Assembly (NCBI GenBank): GCA_947259045.1
Contig: CAMYKZ010000029.1
Coordinates: forward strand, 1 to 54,329
Length of the DNA: 54,329 nt
Source of the DNA: an uncultured Afifella sp.
Lineage (GTDB): Bacteria; Pseudomonadota; Alphaproteobacteria; Rhizobiales; Afifellaceae
Reading direction: 5' to 3'
In this document: positions 27,446 to 35,438 of the stretch, in pieces
How positions within the stretch are numbered: the stretch's first letter is position 1
Layout: the number at the start of each line of letters is the position of its first letter
Translations under genes and position numbers: made by a program
Notes under the pieces: generated by a model
The model's input: the letters and a program-made list of their open reading frames with translations, nothing else
Database searches by the model: none
What the model was told of the DNA's origin: nothing

Positions 27446-28777
27446 ATGAACCAGCCAGTAGATGGACGGGCAAAAAAACGCGGTCGCAAGGGCGGCACAC
27501 GTATTATTGTTGCGCGCGGAGAGAATATTCGCACCTACCGGCTGAGCCCGTGGCTCTTCGGAACCGGAGTTGGCATTCTGCTGCTGTTTCTTGCAGCTTA
27601 TGTCGGCAGTACGGTCTATCTGATTTTCCGCGATGATGTGCTCACAGCCGCGATGACACGGCAGGTCGAAATCCAGTATGATTACGAAGACCGGATCTCC
27701 TTGCTTCGCTCAGAAATTGATCGCGTTACCAGCCGCCATATCGTCGAAACGGAATCCATCGAAGGTCAGGTCTCTTCGTTGCTGGAACGCCAGGACGGAT
27801 TGCGCCGCCAACAGGTTCTTCTCGACGATCTGATCGGCCGCGCCCGCGATCAGGGCATCAGTTTCGCAAGCATTGTGACACCGACCCCGCTACCCCGGCC
27901 CGGCCGGCCATCTGAAACAGGCGACGGCGCCATCCAGCCTGTGATCGCGATGGAACCGGCAGACGCCGGCACAGCGGATGCGTCGATGGCCTATTCCAAA
28001 GATCGTTTCGGTTCGGCTGAATCTGCCACAAACAATGCTCTGAACCCAGACCCTGCGGGTGTTGGACAATCCAAACCGATCGAACCCACGCTGAAAGATC
28101 TTCGCTCGTCACTCGATCAGTTTGAAATATTGCAGGCGATGACTGTTCATGCGCTGAAAGTTTCCGCCAAACGTGAGGCCCGGCGATTGACGGCTGCCAT
28201 CGGGCATTTTGGCGTCAAATCACCACCTGCGCCTCTCGGGCTTCTGGAAACCAGACAGGACAGCGCCCAGGGCGGACCGTTTATTCCCGCTGAATCCTCA
28301 AACCTGCTGAATGGCATGGTCACGGTTCAACAGACCCTTCAGCATATCGATCTTCTGAAGAATTCTGCGACATCAATCCCGGTTCGCAAACCGCTGCCAC
28401 GCGTTGATCTGACAAGTTCGTTCGGATACCGGGTCGATCCGTTCAAGAAAAAACCGGGTTACCATTCCGGAATTGATCTGCGGGCCGCAGAGGGAAGTCC
28501 GGTGTCTGCAACCGGCGCCGGCAAGATTACCCATGCATCTTCCAAGGGCGGATACGGGCTCATGGTTGAGGTTTCGCACGGCCGCAACCTGAAGACACGA
28601 TATGCTCATCTGTCTTCGATCAACGTCATTGTCGGTCAATACGTTAATGCCGGTGATGTGGTCGGCCTGGTCGGATCGACAGGACGTTCAACCGGCCCTC
28701 ACCTTCACTATGAGGCTGTTCGCGACGGCAAGGCTGTCGACCCGATGGCATTTCTCTCTGCCAGCGGCGATATCTGA
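27446..28777 (+). CDS. M23 family (LytM-type) peptidoglycan endopeptidase, membrane-anchored
   Basis: A periplasmic cell-wall endopeptidase or an activator of amidases. A basic cytoplasmic N-terminus is followed by one transmembrane helix (about 37-60), a coiled-coil stretch (about 70-125), a Pro/Ala-rich linker, and a C-terminal M23 domain. The zinc-site residues are present: His340 and Asp344 (HSGID) and His419/His421 (HLH); the middle catalytic His lies in RYAHLSS. With all ligands kept it is likely a true enzyme, unlike degenerate EnvC types. The start is uncertain: I prefer the ATG at 27446 (MNQPVDG), but 27413 is in frame. argE follows after 75 bases. Confidence 0.88.
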   Translation: MNQPVDGRAKKRGRKGGTRIIVARGENIRTYRLSPWLFGTGVGILLLFLAAYVGSTVYLIFRDDVLTAAMTRQVEIQYDYEDRISLLRSEIDRVTSRHIVETESIEGQVSSLLERQDGLRRQQVLLDDLIGRARDQGISFASIVTPTPLPRPGRPSETGDGAIQPVIAMEPADAGTADASMAYSKDRFGSAESATNNALNPDPAGVGQSKPIEPTLKDLRSSLDQFEILQAMTVHALKVSAKREARRLTAAIGHFGVKSPPAPLGLLETRQDSAQGGPFIPAESSNLLNGMVTVQQTLQHIDLLKNSATSIPVRKPLPRVDLTSSFGYRVDPFKKKPGYHSGIDLRAAEGSPVSATGAGKITHASSKGGYGLMVEVSHGRNLKTRYAHLSSINVIVGQYVNAGDVVGLVGSTGRSTGPHLHYEAVRDGKAVDPMAFLSASGDI

Positions 28778-28852
28778 CCGCCTGTCTGGCCTCTTGAATT
28801 AAATTGCCCGGCGGACGAACGTCTTTCGTAGAACCGAAAGCGGATACGCGTA

Positions 28853-30013
28853 ATGACATCAGATACAATCGAAATCCTGGAAAAGCTCGTTGCTTTTCCA
28901 ACGGTCAGCGCCGATCCGAACATCGATCTTATCGGCTATGTCGCCGACATATTGGCGTCAGCGGACATTGAAAGCACATGGATTCCTGACGAAAGCGGCC
29001 ATAAAGCCAATCTGTTTGCGACAATCGGCCCGCCCGGTGTCTCAGGCGTCATGCTGTCCGGCCACACCGATGTCGTGCCGGTGGACGGGCAGAACTGGAC
29101 CGTGCCGCCATTTCAGCTGACGGAAAGGGATGGCTGCCTGTTCGGCCGCGGAACAGCAGACATGAAGGGATTTGTCGCCAGCACCCTGGCGGCGGCCGTC
29201 AAAGCATCGCGAAGGCAGCTGAAGACGCCGCTTCATCTGGCATTTTCCTACGACGAGGAATTGGGATGCCTGGGCGTACACAGCCTGATCGATATGCTGG
29301 AGGCTGCTCCGGTTCGTCCAGTGTTTTGCATTGTCGGAGAACCGACAAGCCTTGTGGTTGCCACGGGGCACAAGGGAAAGACCGGCCTGCGTGCCGTCTT
29401 TACAGGAAAGGAAGCCCATTCCGCCCTGGCACCGACCGGACTGAATGCCATCCATCTGGCGGCTGATTTTATTCAGCGGCTGCGCGCCGTCCAGGTGGAC
29501 CTTGAACAGAACGGATCACGGGACAGCGACTATGACGTGCCCTACTCGACCGTCCATATCGGCAAGATCAATGGCGGCGTTGCCCTCAACATCGTCCCCA
29601 ACCGATGCGAAATCCTGTTTGAGATCCGCAATCTTGCCAGCGACAACCCGATTGTAATCCTCGACATTTTGAGAGCAGCGGCCGAGGATATCGTCACTGA
29701 GGCCAAACGGCATGCGACTGAAGCCAACATCGAGATCGAAATCTTCAACGCCTATCCCGGTCTCGATACAAAACCGGATGCCGAAATCGTCAACTTCGTC
29801 AAAAGCCTGACGGGCGCCAACAGCACGATCAAGGTGGCGTTTGGAACCGAAGGCGGGCTTTTTGCCGAAAAGCTTCAAATCCCGGTCGTCGTCTGCGGCC
29901 CTGGTTCTATGGAACAGGGGCACAAGCCGGACGAATTCGTTTCCCGGCAACAGCTGGAGCGCTGTGATGCAATGCTGGATACTCTGCTTGACCGGCTGGA
30001 AACCGGACTTTGA
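28853..30013 (+). CDS. argE: Acetylornithine deacetylase (ArgE)
   Basis: An M20-family zinc hydrolase that removes acetate from N-acetylornithine in arginine synthesis. Metal ligands His71 and Asp103 (GRGTADMKG), the catalytic Asp73 (GHTDVV) and Glu135-Glu136 (YDEELGC) are in place, and the C-terminal EGGLFAE and CGPGSMEQGHKPDEFV blocks fit proteobacterial ArgE rather than DapE or carboxypeptidase G. Length 386. argC is also in the window (45474-46526) but 15 kb away and on the other strand, so arginine genes are scattered. Some Rhizobiales carry ArgJ as well, so the step could be redundant. Confidence 0.9.
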   Translation: MTSDTIEILEKLVAFPTVSADPNIDLIGYVADILASADIESTWIPDESGHKANLFATIGPPGVSGVMLSGHTDVVPVDGQNWTVPPFQLTERDGCLFGRGTADMKGFVASTLAAAVKASRRQLKTPLHLAFSYDEELGCLGVHSLIDMLEAAPVRPVFCIVGEPTSLVVATGHKGKTGLRAVFTGKEAHSALAPTGLNAIHLAADFIQRLRAVQVDLEQNGSRDSDYDVPYSTVHIGKINGGVALNIVPNRCEILFEIRNLASDNPIVILDILRAAAEDIVTEAKRHATEANIEIEIFNAYPGLDTKPDAEIVNFVKSLTGANSTIKVAFGTEGGLFAEKLQIPVVVCGPGSMEQGHKPDEFVSRQQLERCDAMLDTLLDRLETGL

Positions 30014-30243
30014 CCCGCAGATCGGCGACCGGCCAGGCGACCTCGCGCACCGGCATCAGGCCGGCTGAGCGAACCGGACCGACCTCCCCGCTTCAAGCGC
30101 CATCCTGCATCAGATCCAGCGCCGGTCAGTGATGTTCTGGCTCGCGACGGCGCCGACACACCGTGCTGCCACCGCTGGTGAAGAAGACGATATGGCAACG
30201 CCGAACATTCCGCTCCTGGAACATCGGGCGACGCTTGAAAATG

Positions 30244-31119
30244 TCATGACGCCGGCCGTTCCGTTTCCGATTGCTGGGTAAAAAACGACGCCCCCTTGGG
30301 AAACTCCGGAACTGCCACGCTGTAGCTTGTGGCGCGAACAATTCGCGGGTCTTCGCCGCGCACGATCAGGCCGTCGTGCCGGTTGGGAACCGGGTTCGGG
30401 CAACAGGGCATGGCGTCGGCTGCTGAATAGACCACGATAAACAGCGTGCGCGGCATGTCTGAGAGGTTTGGCGCCGAGCCATGGGCAACACAGGTGTGCA
30501 TCAGGCAGACCGAACCTGCCGGCCCAAAACACCGCACGGCATTCGCCTGCATCGCGGCGGCTTCTTCGTCTGCAACGGCACCGGTGAATTTGCCATCGTG
30601 CCAGAGCGAATGCATCGGCCCATTGTGGGACCCCGGCGCAATTTCGAGCGGGCCGTTTTGATCGGTGACTTCATCGACCATCAAAAGGGCTGTAATGAGG
30701 TCGGTATTGGAATGCGGCGTAAACGGAAAATCCTGATGCCATTTCACTTCCGTGGCAGCGCCGGGCAGTTTGGAATTGATCTTGTTATGGTGGTGCTTGA
30801 TGTTCGGCCCGATCAGATCGGCCACCATATCGGTCATCCGGCTGTCCGACATGACGTCAAAATAGGCGTTGGAAATCTCTGTCGGCGCCTGGACACGGCG
30901 AAGCGCCGGTTTTTCAGACGTATGCCCCGGTTGCAGGTCGAAGCGGGGCCGGCCGTCCAGCGCCTCGCCATAGGCAGCATCATGCTCGCGGCTTTCCGTC
31001 ATCCAGTTGCTGAAGTCACTCCGAAGCGTGGCAAGCTGATCTGGCGTGACTGCGTTTTCAATTGTAATCGCGCCATCAGACCAGAACCGGTCAATCTGCT
31101 GTTGTGTCAGTACAGTCAT
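30244..31119 (-). CDS. Phytanoyl-CoA dioxygenase (PhyH) family oxygenase
   Basis: A non-haem Fe(II)/2-oxoglutarate-dependent oxygenase of 291 residues. The iron-binding triad is visible as His128-x-Asp130 (KWHQDF) and His213 (CVAHGSAPN), with Arg224 placed to bind 2-oxoglutarate. Family members hydroxylate lipids, ectoine and small metabolites, and the substrate here cannot be told. It overlaps the RidA-family gene by four bases (ATGA), so the two are co-translated, and the RidA gene comes first. The 230 bases between its end and argE hold nothing I recognise. Confidence 0.85.
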   Translation of the reverse strand: MTVLTQQQIDRFWSDGAITIENAVTPDQLATLRSDFSNWMTESREHDAAYGEALDGRPRFDLQPGHTSEKPALRRVQAPTEISNAYFDVMSDSRMTDMVADLIGPNIKHHHNKINSKLPGAATEVKWHQDFPFTPHSNTDLITALLMVDEVTDQNGPLEIAPGSHNGPMHSLWHDGKFTGAVADEEAAAMQANAVRCFGPAGSVCLMHTCVAHGSAPNLSDMPRTLFIVVYSAADAMPCCPNPVPNRHDGLIVRGEDPRIVRATSYSVAVPEFPKGASFFTQQSETERPAS

Positions 31120-31553
31120 GTCTCATTCCCGTTTTCAGGTTCATCATTGGGGATAACCCCGGTTGCTTCGATTTCCACCAGCCATTCCGGGCGCGCCAGT
31201 GCGACGACAACCAGTCCGGTGCAGACCGGATGAACGCCGCGGATATATTCGCCCATGGTGCGGTAAACCGCACCGCGGTGGCGTATATCGGTCAGGTAGA
31301 CCATCTTGGTGACATGCTCCATCCGGCCGCCGCATTCCTCAACCAGTTGGCGGATATTCTGCATGACTTTGTGGGTCTGGGCGACAGGGTCGCCGGCGGC
31401 AATATTTTCTGCCGTATCCAGATCCTGGGGACACTGGCCGCGCAGGAAAATCATCCGGCCGCGGGCGACAACGGCCTGCGCCAGATCGTTGTCGAGCTGC
31501 TGCTCAGGATAGGTATTCCTGGTGTTAAAGGGGCGGATGCGCGCGTGTGTCAT
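31116..31553 (-). CDS. RidA/YjgF family protein
   Basis: A 145-residue member of the RidA/YER057c/UK114 superfamily, some of which deaminate reactive enamines or imines from PLP enzymes. The domain shows AVVARGRMIFLRGQCPQD, a VKMVYLTDIRHR strand, and the arginine in ALARPEWLVEIEATGV that equals RidA Arg105. The C-terminal MNET tail is short. It is the first gene of a two-gene unit with the PhyH oxygenase; the pair may process one substrate, with the RidA protein handling an unstable intermediate (inference). The region upstream of it carries decayed sequence. Confidence 0.85.
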   Translation of the reverse strand: MTHARIRPFNTRNTYPEQQLDNDLAQAVVARGRMIFLRGQCPQDLDTAENIAAGDPVAQTHKVMQNIRQLVEECGGRMEHVTKMVYLTDIRHRGAVYRTMGEYIRGVHPVCTGLVVVALARPEWLVEIEATGVIPNDEPENGNET

Positions 31554-31872
31554 TGGCTCAAATCAGTTGTTCCCGGAATTGAAGAATTCACGGCGATTGC
31601 GGGCAAAAATTTCCGCCTGTGCAGAAAGCGGCACACGCCTCCGCCAGGCAAGCGCCATTTGGCATCGAGCCCACTTTACTGATTTTTTCGCACTGCAACG
31701 AGCCTCCGCTAAGCGGAATGCTTTACAGGCACGCCAGATTTCCAGGTGTTCGAAGACCGGGTCAAAAACCGCTCGCAATCGCTCGAGCGTCGATCGGCTG
31801 CCCGATGTTGATGTTGATGTCGATGTCGACCGCCAGCCGTGCTTGGGGCCGCCACATTGGCCGGCGAGAGCA
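31554..31872. other. 319-base gap with a possible LysR-regulator remnant
   Basis: No intact gene is seen. On the minus strand a frame of 71 codons (31563-31778) ends in a stretch, ALAWRRRVPLSAQAEIFARN, that looks like the C-terminus of a LysR-type regulator, but no DNA-binding part exists. It may be what remains of a regulator of the PhyH-RidA unit after the accessory block was inserted. A hexanucleotide repeat lies at 31804-31830. This gap is the left edge of the GC-richer accessory block. Confidence 0.3.
31804..31830. repeat. Short hexanucleotide tandem repeat
   Basis: GATGTT GATGTT GATGTC GATGTC followed by GAC: four copies of a six-base unit with one T/C difference. It lies in non-coding sequence between marC and the RidA gene. 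Confidence 0.7.
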
Positions 31873-32541
31873 CTAACCGGGCGCCCCTTGCGTCAACGGA
31901 CTTTCCACAGGTGGCAGTTCGACATCGAGCACCCCGAGTGCGTCGAGTCCGCCGATGATCGCGTCGACGGCGATGGTGGCAAGCACGATTCCCATGACAC
32001 GACTGATGACGCTGGCGCCCGTGTTTCCGATCAACCGGTGGACGAAGGTCGCCGCCAGAAGAAGCGCCAGTGTCAGGATCAGGACGAGGATCAGGAGCCC
32101 CGCCGTGACGGCCTGGTCGGCAATGGATTCGGTGTGGTTGTCGGTCAGGATCACGATGGCCAGCATCGCGCCGGGCGAGGCGATGGAGGGCATGGCCAGG
32201 GGGAACACGGCGCCGGCGAGGTGGTCCCGCTCCGCCTCCTCGATCTCGCGCGCAGGTTTGGACTCGCCAAAAATCATGGTCATCGCGAACAGGAAGAGGA
32301 TGACCCCGCCGGCGATCTGGAACGAGCCGAGACGGAGGCCCAGCGTTTCCAGAAGCACCTGACCACCAACGAGGAAGGCGAGCAGGACGAGCGCCGAGAT
32401 GGCGACGGCGCGCAACGCAAAGCGGCGATGCAGCCGGCGCGGTACGTTCTGAACGGCGAACAGAAAGACCGGAATCGAACCAACCGGATCGATGACGACC
32501 AAGAGTGTCACGATTTCTTTCGTAAGGGCGGTCCAGTCCAT
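31873..32541 (-). CDS. MarC family integral membrane protein
   Basis: A 222-residue inner-membrane protein of the MarC/SNARE-associated family with about six hydrophobic segments. Family blocks visible are LLVVIDPVGSIPVF, GGVILFLFAMTMIFG, and PLAMPSIASPGAMLAIVIL. The name comes from the E. coli mar locus, but MarC is not itself linked to drug resistance and its role is not settled. It is the left gene of the accessory block and is transcribed the same way as marR, 256 bases downstream of it. Base composition at third codon positions is visibly richer in G and C than in the neighbouring core genes. Confidence 0.85.
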   Translation of the reverse strand: MDWTALTKEIVTLLVVIDPVGSIPVFLFAVQNVPRRLHRRFALRAVAISALVLLAFLVGGQVLLETLGLRLGSFQIAGGVILFLFAMTMIFGESKPAREIEEAERDHLAGAVFPLAMPSIASPGAMLAIVILTDNHTESIADQAVTAGLLILVLILTLALLLAATFVHRLIGNTGASVISRVMGIVLATIAVDAIIGGLDALGVLDVELPPVESPLTQGAPG

Positions 32542-32589
32542 GCTGCGCGGTCATTCCTTCCGATATGTTGGCACGATCATGCCGGGCCT

Positions 32590-32797
32590 TCACAGGTTGC
32601 CGACCACGATCCCCACCTCAATTTCGCCGATGCGGGGAACATTCTCAAGCGTTCCGGGGCATCGGCCCGGTGGCGGCGGCAAAGCAGCGCGAAGCTGATC
32701 TTCGGTGACCCCCAGGGCGGCCGTGACGGCAGCCGGGTGTGTTGTGTTACACGCATCGTGGACGCATTTCCGTCGAGCGGACGCGGATGTGCCCATT
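32590..32797 (-). pseudogene. Possible gene remnant between MarC and MarR genes
   Basis: Between marC and marR a minus-strand frame contains HPAAVTAALGVTEDQLRAAL followed by a Pro-rich run. The helix LGVTEDQLRAAL and the PPPPG after it look like a piece of the small secreted alphaproteobacterial proteins built from such repeats. The frame runs into marR without its own start, so a truncated gene is more likely than a live one. It could also be chance. Confidence 0.25.
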
Positions 32798-33286
32798 TTA
32801 ACGACTGCGCGGCGGCAAGCCGGTTTCGCCGGCGGCCGTCTCGTTTCGCCCATGGCCGGGGGTACGACCGCCCAAACCGTCGCGCAGCGCGCGGGTCAGG
32901 GCGGCCAATGCGGCCGCATTTTCAGACCCGACTGTCTCCTCGATAATCCGATCTACGTCGTGCCAGGCAGCATGGATTTCGGACAGAAGGCTCCGACCGT
33001 GCGCGGTCAGTTGCAGCACGTTGCTGCGCGCCTCCTCCGGGTCGGTCTCGCGCGCGATGAACCCCGCCGCGATCAGCCGGGCCGTCATCGTGCTCATGCT
33101 GGCCGGGGTGATATCGAATGCGCGTGCGAGGTCGACCTGCGACGCCGCACCCATTCGATCCAGCGCATCGAGCACACGCGCCTGCCGGGGGGGCATGCCG
33201 AGGTCGGCGAGACGCCGGCGCAGGCGTTCCTCCACGAGGTCGGCAGCGTGCAAGAGGAAATGCATGTAGAGCTGATTTGTTGCCAT
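32798..33286 (-). CDS. MarR family transcriptional regulator
   Basis: A 162-residue winged-helix repressor. The DNA-binding region reads SQVDLARAFDITPASMSTMTARLIAAGFIARET with the wing DPEEARSNVLQLTAHGRSLL, and flanking helices form the dimer interface. I chose the ATG at 33286 (MATNQLYMHFLLH), the usual family start. The ATG itself lies within a perfect 8+8 palindrome, which argues for autorepression. It diverges from the YHYH gene 80 bases away and probably controls it. No cysteine is present, so a redox-sensing mode is unlikely; a small-molecule ligand is possible. The C-terminal 20 residues are Gly/Arg-rich and look non-conserved. Confidence 0.9.
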   Translation of the reverse strand: MATNQLYMHFLLHAADLVEERLRRRLADLGMPPRQARVLDALDRMGAASQVDLARAFDITPASMSTMTARLIAAGFIARETDPEEARSNVLQLTAHGRSLLSEIHAAWHDVDRIIEETVGSENAAALAALTRALRDGLGGRTPGHGRNETAAGETGLPPRSR

Positions 33287-33308
33287 ACTAATAGTTAGTA
33301 TGCTAACT
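33284..33308. promoter_or_regulatory. Perfect 8+8 palindrome over the marR start codon (likely MarR operator)
   Basis: CATACTAA-TAG-TTAGTATG spans 33284-33302 without a mismatch; its first three bases are the complement of the marR ATG. A second inverted repeat, AGTTAG-TATG-CTAACT (33293-33308), overlaps it. Symmetry, spacing and position between two divergent genes match MarR-type operators. Binding here would block marR and could also control the YHYH-gene promoter. Confidence 0.7.
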
Positions 33309-33366
33309 CTCTGTGAATTGCAAGGGCGTCCGCCCGTACCACTCATCGCAACGAAAGGAATACGCC

Positions 33367-34389
33367 ATGGTGCCACGCAAACTCACCGCCATGAAATCCG
33401 TCCTGGTCGCAGGCTTGGCGGCGTGTGGAACGGCGACCTTCGCGCAGACCTCGGACGACACCGTCAGCGAGATCGCCACCTTCTTCGATAGCGCCTATCT
33501 GATCGGAGGGCCCGAGATCGTCGACTGTACGCTGTCGGGCGGCACCAAGACGACATGCTTCTCGATCACAGTGAAAGCGGATCCCCAGAGCTACACGCCC
33601 GGTCCCTGGTGCCCGGCCAACATCACCGACAGCGCGGAGGCCGGGGGTATCTGGCTCCGGGACGGCGAGGTCCATGACGTCGACGGCGCCTTCATCGCCA
33701 ACCTCGCGGAATTCTATGGCGATACGGATTGGCAGATGTTCGACCCCGACACGGGCGACGTGCGATTCACTGGATCGTTGGAGGCCTGCGAAGCAGCGGC
33801 ACGCCCTGATGTCGATCCGGCCTACGAAAACTACTGCGTTCAGTGCCTGCCGGAATACATGCCGGATGACGCCACCGTGACTTACGTGATCCCGCTGGAC
33901 CCGCAGACCGCAAGCCTGACGCAACCAACGAATTTCTCCGGTTCCGGCGTGGCCCATAACGGGATCAGGCTGGACGGCCCCGCGCCGATCGACGCGATCC
34001 TCGCCGCGCATACCATCGCCCCCTTCGACGAATGCGGCGGCCATGTGAACACCCATGTCGGCTATCACTACCATGCCGTCACCGATTGCCTGTCTCCGGC
34101 GCCCGCCATCTTCGGTTCCGTCGAGAGTACGGCTGCAGAGCAACACGGTATCCAGATCGGCATCGCGATGGACGGCTATCAGATTTTCTCGCATCTGATG
34201 GCGGACGGGTCGGACCCCAACGATCTCGACGCATGCAACGGTCACGAGAGCGACGGGGCTGCCTATCATTACCATGCAGGCGCCGCCGGCTCGAACGCGA
34301 TCCTGGGCTGTCTTGCCGCCGAAGCGGGATGCGCGCTCGAGAATAAAGGCGCGGTCTGCGACGCCTCGGCACGGCCGCCGCGCCCGTGA
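33367..34389 (+). CDS. Secreted YHYH-domain protein
   Basis: A 340-residue exported protein of the YHYH family (PF14240), named for its tetrad motif. Two tetrads are present, Y233-H-Y-H in HVGYHYHAV and Y300-H-Y-H in AAYHYHAG, with many cysteines (for instance near CVQCLPEY and DECGGH) that could form disulfides or bind metal. The leader MVPRKLTAMKSVLVAGLAAC could end in a lipobox (LAAC, Cys20) or be cut later after ATFA; both are possible. AAAGGA lies ahead of the ATG at 33367. The family has no established function. The next gene, a membrane protein, overlaps it by four bases, so the two are made together. Confidence 0.85.
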   Translation: MVPRKLTAMKSVLVAGLAACGTATFAQTSDDTVSEIATFFDSAYLIGGPEIVDCTLSGGTKTTCFSITVKADPQSYTPGPWCPANITDSAEAGGIWLRDGEVHDVDGAFIANLAEFYGDTDWQMFDPDTGDVRFTGSLEACEAAARPDVDPAYENYCVQCLPEYMPDDATVTYVIPLDPQTASLTQPTNFSGSGVAHNGIRLDGPAPIDAILAAHTIAPFDECGGHVNTHVGYHYHAVTDCLSPAPAIFGSVESTAAEQHGIQIGIAMDGYQIFSHLMADGSDPNDLDACNGHESDGAAYHYHAGAAGSNAILGCLAAEAGCALENKGAVCDASARPPRP

Positions 34390-35147
34390 CCCGCTCCATT
34401 TTCGAAATTGTCGGCCCGGGGTGGGCCGCCTGTATCCCGCTGAGGATTCGGGCGAACGCGACCTACCTTCCGATGGTCGTTGCACTCGCGGTTGCGACAA
34501 CGCTATGGTCGGTGTCGAGTTGGGGATACTACGTCTACGTCGATCTTCTCGGCCTCGAAAACGGCTATGACGAGGTGCCTGTCCTGTTCGCGGCCTACTA
34601 TCTGGCATGGACCGCGATCGCCTTGATTGTCTTCCGGCAGCCATTGGCGCGCGGGCTGTCGCGGCCGATGATCGCAGGCCACACGGCCGCGATGCTGCCG
34701 CTGCTGCTGTGCTTCGGGCTGTTCGTATCCGTCGTCTTGCCGCTGTTCCCTGATGTCTCGATCTATCGGGCGCCTGCGAACCCGCCGGACTTCATGTTCG
34801 CTTCGGCCTGGTACTACCTGCCGAAATCCGCCGACATCCTGTTCCAGCAGGTCATCGTCGCCGCGATCGTTCGCCGCGCGGACAGTCTGGGGATAAGCTT
34901 GTGGAGTATAGCCATCGCCATCGCGATCCTGTTCGGCGGCTTCCACCTGACACTCACCTTCGAAGGGTTCAGTCCGTTCTATGTCGCCAGGTTTACTGTC
35001 GCCGCCTCGCTGTTCGGCCTCATCGTTCCGTATCTTTACCTTCGGACGAGGCACGGCTTCCGGTGGGCATACGGGTTACACTGGTCGTTCTATGCCCTCG
35101 ATGCGGTGGTCACGCATCTCATGCTCGCCGTGCCCCCATGGGCCTGA
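34386..35147 (+). CDS. Multi-pass membrane protein of unknown function
   Basis: A 253-residue protein with six or seven hydrophobic helices (around residues 30-52, 65-85, 98-122, 150-165, 172-190, 203-225 and 230-250). I recognise no family. A GTG start at 34386 overlaps the stop of the YHYH gene (GTGA), so translation is coupled and the two products may form one membrane system: exported domain plus integral partner. Short conserved-looking features are the WGYYVYVDLLG loop after helix 1 and HTAAMLPLLLCFG. Its codon use matches the YHYH gene. The region after its end contains the decayed IS5 transposase. Confidence 0.6.
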   Translation: MTRSIFEIVGPGWAACIPLRIRANATYLPMVVALAVATTLWSVSSWGYYVYVDLLGLENGYDEVPVLFAAYYLAWTAIALIVFRQPLARGLSRPMIAGHTAAMLPLLLCFGLFVSVVLPLFPDVSIYRAPANPPDFMFASAWYYLPKSADILFQQVIVAAIVRRADSLGISLWSIAIAIAILFGGFHLTLTFEGFSPFYVARFTVAASLFGLIVPYLYLRTRHGFRWAYGLHWSFYALDAVVTHLMLAVPPWA

Positions 35148-35280
35148 CACGACCGGCAGTCACCGAGCGGCATCCATGGGTTCAACAGCGTTTTAGCCGA
35201 GCCGTTTCCTGGCGATGCAGACGTTCGATGTGATATGACGAAAGGGCAGGTTTGTCCCGGTTGCTGCCGATCAACATGAT

Positions 35281-35432
35281 CGAAATGAATGACGGAATCA
35301 GGTTGAGCGCTACTTCAACCGGATCAAGCACTGCCGCCGCATAGCCACCCGTTGTTAGATACTGGGCGGAAACTATCCGGCCTTTGACAAGTGGCTTCAG
35401 TCCGGCTTTGGCTGCGGGTTGATGAAGTCCAC
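35281..35432 (+). pseudogene. Degraded C-terminus of an IS5-family transposase
   Basis: The plus-strand reading gives RNQVERYFNRIKHCRRIATR, then a stop, then ILGGNYPAF, and in another frame VASVRLWLR. This order (RNxVERFFNxxKxFRRIATRY...LAxNYLAF...LASxRLWLR) is the C-terminal catalytic end of IS5-group transposases, here with two in-frame stops and a frameshift. No N-terminal part or inverted repeats were found. It ends seven bases before the prfB stop and marks the right edge of the accessory block. Confidence 0.75.
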
Positions 35433-35438
35433 GTCCTG

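Noticed and set aside
30014-30243. Possible gene or remnant between argE and the PhyH gene, including a 29-codon frame from ATG 30192
   Set aside because: No ribosome site or recognisable sequence; frame overlaps the end of the PhyH gene on the opposite strand.
31709-32593. Long minus-strand frame (294 codons) over marC
   Set aside because: Out-of-frame shadow; Arg/Pro/His-rich composition typical of GC-rich antisense frames.
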